NCBI GenBank assembly: GCA_963713625.1
Contig: CAVQMN010000009.1
Span: 128,905-192,904, forward strand
Length of the DNA: 64,000 nucleotides
DNA from: Bog-756 sp963713625
GTDB taxonomy: Bacteria; Actinomycetota; Acidimicrobiia; Acidimicrobiales; RAAP-2
Direction: 5' to 3'
This document shows positions 43,495 to 51,591 of the stretch, in pieces. Under the pieces are notes generated by a model. It had not been told where the DNA came from. It saw only the letters and a list, made by a program, of their open reading frames with translations, and did not search any database. Numbering within the stretch: position 1 is the stretch's first letter; every line of letters starts with the position of its first letter. A program made the position numbers and the translations under genes.

Positions 43495-45321
43495 ATGCCC
43501 GTGCTCCCTTCAACGGCCGCGAACTACGACCCTGACGAGGTCCGGGCCAAGTACCTGGCCGAGCGCGACAAGCGGCTGGTCCCCGGCCGCGCCAGCATCC
43601 GCGACCTGAAGACCGACGAGCACTTCGCCCGTTACCGTCACGACCCGTTCACACCCACCACCGAGCGCGACCCGGTGGTTGACGACGTCGACGTGGTGAT
43701 CGTGGGCGGGGGGATCGCCGGCGTGCTGGCCGGAGCCCAGCTTCGCAAAGCCGGCATCGAGCGGATCCGGATCATCGACCAGGCGGGCGGTATCGGAGGC
43801 ACCTGGTATTGGAACCGCTATCCGGGCGTGATGTGCGACGTCGAGTCGTACATCTACCTGCCGATGCTCGAGGAGCTCGACTACATCCCCACCCGGCGCT
43901 ACGCCTTCGGCGAGGAGATCCGGAGCCACCTCGACGCGGTGGCCGGCCATTTCGACCTCACAACCGACGCCCTGTTCCATACCGGGGTGACGGGCGCCGA
44001 GTGGCACGAGGAGTCGGCCCGCTGGAAGATCCGCACCGACCGTGACGACGAGGTCAGCTGCCGGTGGTACGTGCTGGCTGTCGGCATCCTCAACCTCATG
44101 AAGCTGCCGACCATCCCGGGCATGGAGGACTTCGCCGGGCACTCCTTTCATACGGCCCGGTGGGACTACGGGTACACGGGCGGGGGCCCGGACCAACCTC
44201 TCACCGGCCTGTCGGACAAGGTCGTCGCCCTCATCGGGACCGGGGCCAGCGGCATCCAGTGCGTGCCGCCGCTGGCCGACGCGGCCGAGCACCTCTACGT
44301 ACTCCAGCGCACGCCGTCGGCCATCGGCGAGCGGGGCAACCGCCCGACCGATCCCGACTTCGCCCAGGAACTCGAGCCGGGATGGCAGCGGGACCGGATG
44401 GACAACTTCCAGGCCATCATCATGGGCCGGCCCGTCGAGTCTGATCTGGTGGGTGACGGGTGGACGCACCACTATGCCGCCGTCCAGCACCCCCCGCGGG
44501 CGGAGGGCATGACCATGGCCGAGTACATGCGCAGTGCCGAGGAGTTCGACTACTCGATCATGGAGCTGCACCGCCACCGGGTCGAGGAGCTGGTGGCCGA
44601 CCCGGCCAAGGCCGAGATCCTCAAGCCCTACTACCGCTACCTGTGCAAGCGGCCGTGCTTCCACGACGAGTACCTGCCCGCCTTCAACAACCCCGATGTC
44701 ACGTTGATCGACTGCCCCGCCGGGATCGACCGGATCACCGAGCAGGGACCGGTGGTCGACGGCAAGCAGTACGAGGTCGACTGCATCATCTACGGCACCG
44801 GGTTCGAGGCCGAGCTGACCCCCATCTTCCGTCGCGTCGGGCACGAGATCGTCGGCCGGGGCGGTATCACGCTGGCCGACAAGTGGGCTGACGGTGCCGC
44901 CAGCCTGTTCGGCATGATGAGTCGGGGCTTCCCGAACATGTTCATCATGCCCGCACCCGGGCAGCAGGCCGTGGTGACCGTCAACTACACCCAGCTGGCC
45001 GTGCTCGGGGCCGAGTTCGTCGGCGCCACCGTCGGGCAGCTGCAGCAGCGGGGCGTCGAGGTCTTCGACGTCAGTGCCGAGGCCGAGGAAGGCTGGACCA
45101 AAGAGATCGTCGACACCTTCGTCGACAGCAGTGCGATCATGTCGGCCTGCACACCGTCGCGTATCAACAACGAGGGCCATCCCGAGGCTTTGAACCCCCG
45201 CAATACCAACTACGGCCGCGGGTTCGGTGACTGGTTCGGCTACCGCGAGCTCCTCGAGCGGTGGCTCGAGGCCGGCGACCTCGAAGGCTTGGAGCTCAAG
45301 GTCCGGTCGACGGCATCGTGA
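43495..45321 (+). CDS. Baeyer-Villiger flavin monooxygenase
   Basis: A 608-residue FAD/NADPH enzyme. The FAD motif is VVIVGGGIAGVLAGAQL (about residue 66), followed by GGIGGTWYWNRYPGVMCDVES, the typical cyclohexanone-monooxygenase-type loop. The fingerprint FAGHSFHTARWDY and second Rossmann ALIGTGASGIQCV are intact. It inserts oxygen next to a ketone, giving an ester or lactone. The first 55 residues are an extension (YLAERDKRLVPGRASIRDL) shared with steroid/cyclododecanone-type enzymes. Its stop overlaps the SDR start as GTGA, making it the first gene of a three-gene operon. Confidence 0.93.
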   Translation: MPVLPSTAANYDPDEVRAKYLAERDKRLVPGRASIRDLKTDEHFARYRHDPFTPTTERDPVVDDVDVVIVGGGIAGVLAGAQLRKAGIERIRIIDQAGGIGGTWYWNRYPGVMCDVESYIYLPMLEELDYIPTRRYAFGEEIRSHLDAVAGHFDLTTDALFHTGVTGAEWHEESARWKIRTDRDDEVSCRWYVLAVGILNLMKLPTIPGMEDFAGHSFHTARWDYGYTGGGPDQPLTGLSDKVVALIGTGASGIQCVPPLADAAEHLYVLQRTPSAIGERGNRPTDPDFAQELEPGWQRDRMDNFQAIIMGRPVESDLVGDGWTHHYAAVQHPPRAEGMTMAEYMRSAEEFDYSIMELHRHRVEELVADPAKAEILKPYYRYLCKRPCFHDEYLPAFNNPDVTLIDCPAGIDRITEQGPVVDGKQYEVDCIIYGTGFEAELTPIFRRVGHEIVGRGGITLADKWADGAASLFGMMSRGFPNMFIMPAPGQQAVVTVNYTQLAVLGAEFVGATVGQLQQRGVEVFDVSAEAEEGWTKEIVDTFVDSSAIMSACTPSRINNEGHPEALNPRNTNYGRGFGDWFGYRELLERWLEAGDLEGLELKVRSTAS

Positions 45322-46976
45322 GCGCACGCCAACGGGTCGCCGTCGTGACCGGGGGTGGGGGCGGGATCGGAGCGGCGGTGGCCGAGGAGCTCGGTCGGGG
45401 CGGCTGGTTCGTCGTCACCCTCGACCCCCTGGTGACCCTCGACGGCTCCGAGCAACTGCCGGAGGCCGAAGAGACCACCGCCGGCCGCATCGTGGCTGCA
45501 GGTGGCTCAGCGCGGGCGTCGTCCGCGTCGGTGACCGACGGCGAGGCCGTACGCAGCCTGTTCCAGCAGCTGGCCGACGAACACGGTGGGCTCGATGCCG
45601 TCGTCAACGTGGCCGGCATCACCCGGCAGACCTACTTCGGAAAGGGCACCGAGGCGGACTGGATGGCCGTGCTGGCCGTGCACCTCGAGGGCTACCTCAA
45701 CGTGCTCGATGCCGCCCTGCCCCTCATGGCCGCCGCCGGCCACGGCCGCATCCTCGGCGTGACCTCGGGGTCCGGGTGGCGCGCCGCCGACGCCGGTGCG
45801 TACAGCTGCGCCAAGCGGGCCGTCGCTGCCCTCACCTGGCAGCTGGGCCGGCAGGCGCCACCGGGCGTCACCGTCAACGCCATGTCGCCCATCGCCGCCA
45901 CCAGGATGATGGCCTCCGCTCTCGAGCGGGCCCGGAAGGCGGGCCGGTCGGGCGGGGGTGGCATCTCCTTTCTGTCCGTCGCCGGGCCCGAGGACCTCGG
46001 GCCTCTCGGTGCCTATCTCGTCGGTGACGACTTCGGCTGGTGCAGCGGCCGGGTGCTCTTCGCCGGCGGCTCGGAGGTGGCCATCGTCGACGAGCCCCGG
46101 CTTCTCGAGGTCGTGCGCAGTGAGCCCGCCGTCTCCCTGCCCCGGGTACTCGAGGAGGTCGTCCCCCGTGCACTGGCCAAAGCCGAGGCCGGCCAGACCA
46201 GTGCCGGCGGCGGCAACCCCCGGTTCGGGCCCATCTTCGACGAGCCGGCCCCCGCCGAGGTGGTCTCGGCTGAAGTTCGGTCCTGTGTCCTGGTGACCGA
46301 CCGACCGGCAGTGGCGGCCTCGGTGACCTCCGCCCTCGGGGCCCGGTCGATCGTCTGCCACCGAGTCGCCGAGGTGGTGTCCGGCTTCGGACCCGCCGCT
46401 GATGCGCTGAGCGCGGCGGTCGCCGCGGTGGGGCCGGTAGACGCCATCGTGGTGGCGCCCGCCGGTGACCGGCCGACGCCCACCCCGCCGGACGGCTGGC
46501 AGCGGGTCCTCGCCGAGCACCGGGGGATCGTCGAGCACATCCATACCGATGCCGGCTGGGCACGGGCGGCGGCCGACTATGCCACCGATGCCGGCCGCCC
46601 GGTCCGGCTGGTGACCCTGACCGACGCCACGACGACGGAGGGTCGAAGTCGAGCCCAGGCGGCGGCGCAGCACGCCCGAGTGGCGTCCGGGGCGACGGAG
46701 GGGCGGGTCACCGGCTTCGCCGTGAGCATGGAGACCTCGGAGGACCATGGCGCGCCGCCGGCCGGAGAGCTCGTCGCCCACCTGCTGAGCCGGCCCGAGG
46801 CGACAGATCTTGCCGGTGCCGAGTTGGCGGTGGGCGCCGGTTGGCTCGGACTTCGCAGTCACCCCAAGCCGATCGGCAGCGTCACCTACGGTGGTCCCGA
46901 CCTCCCCGTTTGGCTCGATGCCACGCTTCGGGAGATCGTGGGGGCCACGGGCAGCTCACCCCGCCCGGAGTCATGA
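45318..46976 (+). CDS. Tandem SDR protein: active short-chain dehydrogenase plus degenerate SDR half
   Basis: A 552-residue protein starting at GTG 45318. The first 260 residues are a normal SDR: cofactor motif TGGGGGIG (residues 11-18), NVAG near 97, catalytic Tyr162 and Lys166 in YSCAK. The second half, from about 330 (SCVLVTDRPAVAASVTSALGARSIVC), has Rossmann-like strands and VGPVDAIVVAPAG, but no TGxxxGIG or YxxxK, so it is probably a non-catalytic partner domain. It is coupled on both sides: GTGA with the monooxygenase and ATGA with the amidohydrolase. It likely makes or removes the ketone used by the monooxygenase. Confidence 0.88.
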   Translation: MSARQRVAVVTGGGGGIGAAVAEELGRGGWFVVTLDPLVTLDGSEQLPEAEETTAGRIVAAGGSARASSASVTDGEAVRSLFQQLADEHGGLDAVVNVAGITRQTYFGKGTEADWMAVLAVHLEGYLNVLDAALPLMAAAGHGRILGVTSGSGWRAADAGAYSCAKRAVAALTWQLGRQAPPGVTVNAMSPIAATRMMASALERARKAGRSGGGGISFLSVAGPEDLGPLGAYLVGDDFGWCSGRVLFAGGSEVAIVDEPRLLEVVRSEPAVSLPRVLEEVVPRALAKAEAGQTSAGGGNPRFGPIFDEPAPAEVVSAEVRSCVLVTDRPAVAASVTSALGARSIVCHRVAEVVSGFGPAADALSAAVAAVGPVDAIVVAPAGDRPTPTPPDGWQRVLAEHRGIVEHIHTDAGWARAAADYATDAGRPVRLVTLTDATTTEGRSRAQAAAQHARVASGATEGRVTGFAVSMETSEDHGAPPAGELVAHLLSRPEATDLAGAELAVGAGWLGLRSHPKPIGSVTYGGPDLPVWLDATLREIVGATGSSPRPES

Positions 46977-47842
46977 TGGCCGCCCGACCCACACGCATCG
47001 TCGACGCCCACGTCCACATCTGGGACCCCGCGCAAACCCGGTGGTATCCGTATCTCTCGCGCCCGCCGGAGGGCGGCGCCGGCGATGCATCGAGAATGTA
47101 CCGACGTTTCGATGTCGAGACCTACCGGGCCGAAGCGTCACAGTGGAATGTCGAAAAGTTCGTCAACGTGGCCGCGGCCACGGGGCGTCACTCCATCGAG
47201 GAGACCTTGGAGCTGGATGCCAAGGCTCGAAGCCGCGGTGGCCCCGACGCCATCATCGGGGGCCTGCCCCCGACCGACACCGTGGCCGAGGCCGTCGAGC
47301 TCCTCGACCGGCAGATGACTGCGCCACGCTTCCGTGGGGTCCGCCCGATGGGCGTCCACGTCGGCCCGGTTCCCGACCCGGGCGTGCTCACCGCTCTGCA
47401 GGAGCGGGACCTGGTGTTCGAGTTGATGACCCATCCCGATCAGCTGCGGGTGGCGGCGGCGAAACTCGCGGGCTTCGACGATCTCACCGTTGTCGTCGAA
47501 CACGCCGGATGGCCCCGTTCGAATTCCGATGAGGAGCGCGCTCTGTGGCAGGACGGTGTCGATGCCCTGGCCGCCCTGGGTGACAACGTCGTGTGCAAGC
47601 TCTCGGGCCTGGCCATGCCGTTCGGGTCCATGGGCGTCGATGCCCTCGCCCCGTGGCTGGAGTACGCCATCGAGGCCTTCGGCGTCGATCGCTGCATGTT
47701 CGCCAGCAACTTCCCGGTCGACTCGATGTACGGCACCTTCGACGATCTCTACACCACATTCAGCACGGCGACAGGTGGCCTCGACCGTGCATCACGTGAC
47801 AAACTGTTCGCTGACAATGCCGAGCGTGTCTTTCGTCTGTAG
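46973..47842 (+). CDS. Amidohydrolase 2 family protein, possible lactonase
   Basis: A 289-residue TIM-barrel hydrolase of the amidohydrolase-2 family, which includes 2-pyrone-4,6-dicarboxylate lactonase and fuconolactonase. Metal-site residues: His13 and His15 in DAHVHIWDP, a His in EHAGWPR and Asp in SNFPVDS. The first of two ATGs (46973) overlaps the SDR stop as ATGA. Behind a Baeyer-Villiger monooxygenase, hydrolysis of a lactone product is an attractive role, but this is inferred only from position and family. Confidence 0.9.
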   Translation: MMAARPTRIVDAHVHIWDPAQTRWYPYLSRPPEGGAGDASRMYRRFDVETYRAEASQWNVEKFVNVAAATGRHSIEETLELDAKARSRGGPDAIIGGLPPTDTVAEAVELLDRQMTAPRFRGVRPMGVHVGPVPDPGVLTALQERDLVFELMTHPDQLRVAAAKLAGFDDLTVVVEHAGWPRSNSDEERALWQDGVDALAALGDNVVCKLSGLAMPFGSMGVDALAPWLEYAIEAFGVDRCMFASNFPVDSMYGTFDDLYTTFSTATGGLDRASRDKLFADNAERVFRL

Positions 47843-47856
47843 CGGCAGGCAAGCAG

Positions 47857-48399
47857 TCACACCCGGACGAAGACGGCGGTCACGGTGACCTGGTTGATGA
47901 GCCTGGCCCCCAACTTGGACCACGTGAGCCCCCACTCGCTCCGGTCGATCTCGACTTCGGCGGTGACCAGCACCCGGTTGGGTCCGGCTTCGCTGATGAT
48001 CACGGGCACGTCGAGCGGGCGGCGCTCGCCGTGGACGGTGAGCGTGCCGGTCACCACGACCTGATTGCCGGGCGTCGAACGGGCCCCGGTGGCGGCGTAG
48101 GTGAAGGTCGGGTAGGTGTCGACCTCGAAGAAATCGCTGCCGCGGAGGTGGTGGTCGCGTTTTTTGTGCTTGGTATCCACCGACGATGCGTCGACGACCA
48201 GCGTTCCGGTGACGCTCCCGTCGTCGCCCACCGTCCCGCGGCCTCCGGTCGCCTTGAAGACGGCGGTGATCCTGGCCAACCCCCACACGGTCCGGGTGTG
48301 CAGTTCGACGGTGGTGGCCGACGGGTCCAGCTGCCAAGCGCCGGTGGCACCGGCCCGCGGACACGTACTGTCCCCGGCGTTGATGTCGGTGGGTCTCAC
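47857..48399 (-). CDS. YceI-family lipid/isoprenoid-binding protein
   Basis: A 180-residue lipocalin-like protein. GAWQLDPSATTVELHTRTVWGLARITAVFKATGGRGTV and the late DRSEWGLTWSKLG are YceI landmarks; KHKKRDHHLRGSDFFEVDTYPTFTY is the central motif. No signal peptide is visible, so it is likely cytoplasmic and may bind a polyprenoid or fatty acyl amide. Start is GTG 48399. It converges on the amidohydrolase gene with 14 bp between. Confidence 0.9.
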   Translation of the reverse strand: MRPTDINAGDSTCPRAGATGAWQLDPSATTVELHTRTVWGLARITAVFKATGGRGTVGDDGSVTGTLVVDASSVDTKHKKRDHHLRGSDFFEVDTYPTFTYAATGARSTPGNQVVVTGTLTVHGERRPLDVPVIISEAGPNRVLVTAEVEIDRSEWGLTWSKLGARLINQVTVTAVFVRV

Positions 48400-48475
48400 C
48401 AGGTGTCCCCGTGTTCCGTGATCACCTCATCGCCTGCCCCGGCCCCACCGTCGGGGTTCGCCATGCGCCCGCGGT

Positions 48476-48928
48476 TCACCACGCACCTGCCACCTGCCTG
48501 GTCGCGGCGTTGAGGCGGTTCCAGACATTGATGGAGGCGATCTCGATGATCAGGGAGGCGAGCGCCGGCTCCTCGAAGTGCTTGGCGGCTTCGTCATAGA
48601 CCTCATCGGGCACCGGGTCTTCGCGGTCGCTGAGCCGGGTCACGGCTTCGGTCATCATGAGGGCGGCACGTTCGGCATCGGTGAAGTACGGGGCATCGCG
48701 CCAGGCCGCCACGGCCCAAATCCGCTCGTCGCTCTCACCGGCCTTTTTGAGGTCCTGGGCGTGCATCTGGACGCAGACACTGCAGCCGTTGATCTGGCTG
48801 GCCCGCAAGTGGACCAACTGGACGGTGGTCTCGGGCAGGCCCCCGTGCCCGGCGGCGGCGGACAGTGCCTGCAGCGCGTCGAGCGCACCGGGAACGCTCA
48901 GGGCCGGATTGGCCATGCGTGCTTCCAT
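48476..48928 (-). CDS. Carboxymuconolactone decarboxylase / AhpD-like protein, predicted ECF41 target
   Basis: A 150-residue protein with the CSVCVQMH motif (Cys49, Cys52, His56), the peroxidatic arrangement of AhpD-like members of the family. It may reduce peroxides or act on an unknown substrate. ATG 48928 is preferred because GGAGAG lies a few bases before; in-frame upstream ATGs exist. An exact ECF41-type promoter lies about 56 bp upstream, and the ECF41 sigma gene is divergent, the usual pairing for this sigma group. Confidence 0.9.
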   Translation of the reverse strand: MEARMANPALSVPGALDALQALSAAAGHGGLPETTVQLVHLRASQINGCSVCVQMHAQDLKKAGESDERIWAVAAWRDAPYFTDAERAALMMTEAVTRLSDREDPVPDEVYDEAAKHFEEPALASLIIEIASINVWNRLNAATRQVAGAW

Positions 48929-48983
48929 GATTCTCTCCATTTCTCCTCGGCACCGTTGGCGGATGCGAGGTGTCACTATGTAT

Positions 48984-49010
48984 GACGCGTGGCGATCGAG
49001 GAATGTGACA
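48984..49010 (-). promoter_or_regulatory. ECF41-type promoter for the AhpD-like gene
   Basis: Reading the minus strand, TGTCACA (49010-49004), a 16-base spacer and CGTC (48987-48984) match exactly the promoter consensus reported for ECF41 sigma factors. Transcription would start near 48978, leaving about 50 bases of leader before the ATG at 48928. The -35 box lies two bases before the sigma gene's own start codon. Confidence 0.8.
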
Positions 49011-49011
49011 G

Positions 49012-49899
49012 ATGAACGAATCCGACTCGCTGAAGGACGGCTTCGAGAAGAGTCGGGCGCGCCTGCGGGCCGTCGCCTATCGGATGCTCGGTTCGCTGTC
49101 CGAAGCTGACGATGCGCTTCAGGACGCCTGGGTACGCAGCAGCCGGGCGGGAACGACCGGCGTGGAGAATCTGGATGGCTGGCTGACCACGATCGTCGCT
49201 CGGATCTGTCTGGGCAAGCTGCGCACCCGCGCGGCGAGGCGGGAGGACCCGCTCGGCGTGCACGTACCCGATCCGGTCATCAGCCGAGCCGACGGGACGA
49301 GTCCCGAGGACTCGGTGCTCCTGGCCGAATCGGTCGGGCTGGCGCTGCAGGTGGTGCTCGACAGGCTGGCCCCGGCGGAGCGGCTGGCTTTCGTCCTGCA
49401 CGATATGTTCGATCTGCCCTTCGATGAGATCGCTCCCGTGGTGGGGCGCACACCGGCGGCGGCCAGGCAGCTGGCCAGTCGGGCCCGGCGGCGGGTTCAA
49501 GAGGCCGACGTCCAGACTCCCGACCCGGACATGGTCCGCCAGCGGGAGGCGGTCGATGCCTTCTTCGCCGCCGCGCACCTCGGCGATCTCGACGGACTGG
49601 TGGCGGTCCTCGATCCGGACATCGTGGTGCGAACGGATGGAGGAGCGGCGCGTCCGGACGCCTCGGGGGTGCTCCAAGGCGCCGCCGCGGTCGCCGCCCA
49701 AACCATCGGGAGGGCGCAGGCGTCGGCACCGAAGCTGCCGGTCCTGGTGAACGGCGCCGCCGGGGTGGTCATCGCACTGGAGGGACAGCCCATGGCCGTC
49801 ATGGGGTTCACTGTCTCGGGAGGCAAGATTTCGGAGATCAACGCCATCGTCGATCCGGAGCGCATCCGCCGGATCGACCTGGCCGCCCTCCACGACTGA
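49012..49899 (+). CDS. ECF41-family sigma factor (SigJ-like) with SnoaL domain
   Basis: A 295-residue ECF sigma factor. Region 2: FEKSRARLRAVAYRMLGSLSEADDALQDAWVRSS (residues 11-45) and LTTIVARICLGKLR. Region 4: RLAPAERLAFVLHDMFDLPFDEIAPVVGRTPAAARQLASRARRRV. The C-terminal SnoaL-like domain (REAVDAFFAAAHLGDLDGLVAVLDPDIVVRTDGG) replaces an anti-sigma factor in this group, and deleting or moving it changes activity in studied members. A GAGGA lies about nine bases before the ATG. Its predicted target is the divergent AhpD-like gene. Confidence 0.93.
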   Translation: MNESDSLKDGFEKSRARLRAVAYRMLGSLSEADDALQDAWVRSSRAGTTGVENLDGWLTTIVARICLGKLRTRAARREDPLGVHVPDPVISRADGTSPEDSVLLAESVGLALQVVLDRLAPAERLAFVLHDMFDLPFDEIAPVVGRTPAAARQLASRARRRVQEADVQTPDPDMVRQREAVDAFFAAAHLGDLDGLVAVLDPDIVVRTDGGAARPDASGVLQGAAAVAAQTIGRAQASAPKLPVLVNGAAGVVIALEGQPMAVMGFTVSGGKISEINAIVDPERIRRIDLAALHD

Positions 49900-49987
49900 C
49901 GGCCAGGCGTCGGAGACGGCCGTCCATTCGATCCTTCCGGCCGGACGTGGCGCTGACGGATGGGACTCCTCTCGCTAGGCTCTGGCC

Positions 49988-50182
49988 GTGGCCCTCGGCT
50001 CCTTCTTCTGTGAGGCGTGCGGAAGTCAGGGATCGACGCTGCCGGTGCCACCGGTCAAGACCCCACTCGGGAGTCTGGTGGTCGGGCTCGACCCGGAGTG
50101 CGAGGACTGCCACACCATGGCCCGGGATGCCGGGGTCGCCCTGCCTCTGCGATTTGGACAACCACCGTTGGAAAAGCCGTAG
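49988..50182 (+). CDS. Small protein with two CxxC pairs (zinc-ribbon-like), unknown function
   Basis: A 64-residue candidate starting at GTG 49988. CEACG at residues 8-12 and CEDC at about 38-41, 30 residues apart, suggest a structural zinc. The middle is VPPVKTPLGSLVVGLDPECEDCHTMARDAGVALPL. No family is recognised and no ribosome-binding site is obvious. It may be real because cysteine pairs are rare in random high-GC frames. Confidence 0.4.
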   Translation: MALGSFFCEACGSQGSTLPVPPVKTPLGSLVVGLDPECEDCHTMARDAGVALPLRFGQPPLEKP

Positions 50183-50317
50183 GTACGGCCCCCCCTGGTC
50201 GGGTGGAACGTCGCCCGACGACCTCGGCGGCGGGTTCGATCACCGCCTGCCGCACCCGTAACGTACGGGTCGTCCGGGCAGACGAGTCCAGTCTTGGAGA
50301 AGAAGGAGGTGGCGAAC

Positions 50318-50875
50318 ATGGGGCTGGTACTCGTGAATACGGCCATGTCGTTGGACGGCATGATCGCCGGACCGAATGCGGAGATGGACTGGATCTTCGA
50401 GCACCCGGTCACGGAAGACTCGCCCGACGACCCGACCGAGGAGCTGGTCCAGTCCACCGGGTCGGTCCTGGTGGGACGGAACTGTTACGACGTGGGCCGG
50501 CGGGCCGAGCGGCCCGAGACGGGTGGCCTCTTCGGAGGACGATGGACCGGGCCACAGTTCGTTCTCACCCACCGACCGCCCGATGACGAGGAGGACCCGG
50601 ACATCACCTTCCTGTCCGGCGACATCCGCGAGTGCGTGGGCCGGGCTCAGCAGGCGGCGAACGGCAAGAACGTGATCGTGCTCGGAGCCAATGTGGTCGG
50701 GCAGTGTTTCGATGCGGGCCTCGTTGATGAGCTGTTGATCGTTCTGGTGCCGGTGGTGCTCGGAGCCGGGCTTCGTCTCTTCGGCGACATCACCAGTGGG
50801 TCGATCAATCTCGAGCGAACCAGCGTGACCCAGATGGGGGCGATCACCAATCTCCGCTTCCGGGTGGTGAAGTAG
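50318..50875 (+). CDS. Dihydrofolate reductase-like (RibD C-terminal family) protein
   Basis: A 185-residue NADPH-binding reductase of the RibD_C/DHFR superfamily. GLVLVNTAMSLDGMIAGPN at the N-terminus, VLVGRNCYDVGRR and KNVIVLGANVVGQCFDAGLVDELLIVLVPVVLGAGLRLF are family motifs. These stand-alone enzymes reduce unidentified pteridine- or quinone-like substrates. ATG 50318 has a strong AAGGAGG site upstream; a TTG at 50294 would overlap it. Confidence 0.92.
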   Translation: MGLVLVNTAMSLDGMIAGPNAEMDWIFEHPVTEDSPDDPTEELVQSTGSVLVGRNCYDVGRRAERPETGGLFGGRWTGPQFVLTHRPPDDEEDPDITFLSGDIRECVGRAQQAANGKNVIVLGANVVGQCFDAGLVDELLIVLVPVVLGAGLRLFGDITSGSINLERTSVTQMGAITNLRFRVVK

Positions 50876-50889
50876 GAGATCACCGGGCC

Positions 50890-51429
50890 TCACCACCGGG
50901 CGACGTACACGAAATCGGCCGCTGGTCGATCAAGCCACTGCACGATCCGCATGGCCAGGTCCATGCCCGTGGCGAACTTCGCCGTGCGCAGCGCCGTGAG
51001 CTGATTGGGGCTGCACTGAAGGATCGAGGCGAGCCCGGGCCAGGTCAGTTCGTGCCGGCGTCGCTTCTCGTCCATCGCCGCGTACAGCCGCTTGAGGCTC
51101 CAACGGAGCCGACGGTCCGTACCCGCCTCCGGCAACGCGAATCGGGGTTCGCCGCCATCGCTCGAGCCACGGAGAAAGCTTTCGGGAGTCCGCCCGAGCC
51201 AGCGCAGCATGAACAGAGCGTGCTGGCAGCTCGTGCGCGGCTTGGTGCCCATGTTGGTCAGGGTCGAGGGGCTGATCGGGTGGTCCTTGCGTCGATCGTT
51301 GAGGACGGATGACATCTCCCACATCTGGCTGGCCACCCCGGTCCAGCTCAGTCCGAGCTCGACCCGCCTGGCGTCGAGCGCCAGATATAACGCGTGAGCG
51401 TCAAAGGCACGGATGGAGGGTTCAGTCAC
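50890..51429 (-). CDS. Helix-turn-helix protein with internally duplicated domain
   Basis: A 179-residue regulator-like protein made of two similar halves. LDARRVELGLSWTGVASQM... LTNM ... HALFMLRWLGRTPESFL (residues 17-86) resembles MDEKRRRHELTWPGLASIL ... LTALRTAKFATGMDLAMRIVQWLDRPAADFV (118-176). Each half looks like an XRE-type helix-turn-helix with a trailing W-x-x-R-x-x-x-x-F/V helix. Two DNA-binding units in one chain would let a monomer bind like a dimer. It is the last gene before an export system; target unknown. Confidence 0.75.
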   Translation of the reverse strand: MTEPSIRAFDAHALYLALDARRVELGLSWTGVASQMWEMSSVLNDRRKDHPISPSTLTNMGTKPRTSCQHALFMLRWLGRTPESFLRGSSDGGEPRFALPEAGTDRRLRWSLKRLYAAMDEKRRRHELTWPGLASILQCSPNQLTALRTAKFATGMDLAMRIVQWLDRPAADFVYVARW

Positions 51430-51591
51430 CCTTCAATCATGCACCCGTCCTCGGGCCGGACATCAGGGCAGGGGCCATGGCCGGCAGCCCGTCAACACGG
51501 GGCAGGTTCGCCCTGATCGACGCCGTCGGGCCGACCTCGGGCGGCGAAGAATACGTTCGACGCTTGAGGTCGTCGGCGGCCATCGAGTCGG

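Noticed and set aside
48971..48997. ECF41-like promoter on the plus strand for the sigma gene itself
   Set aside because: TGTCACT is followed at 16 bp by GATC, not CGTC, so autoregulation by this motif is not supported.
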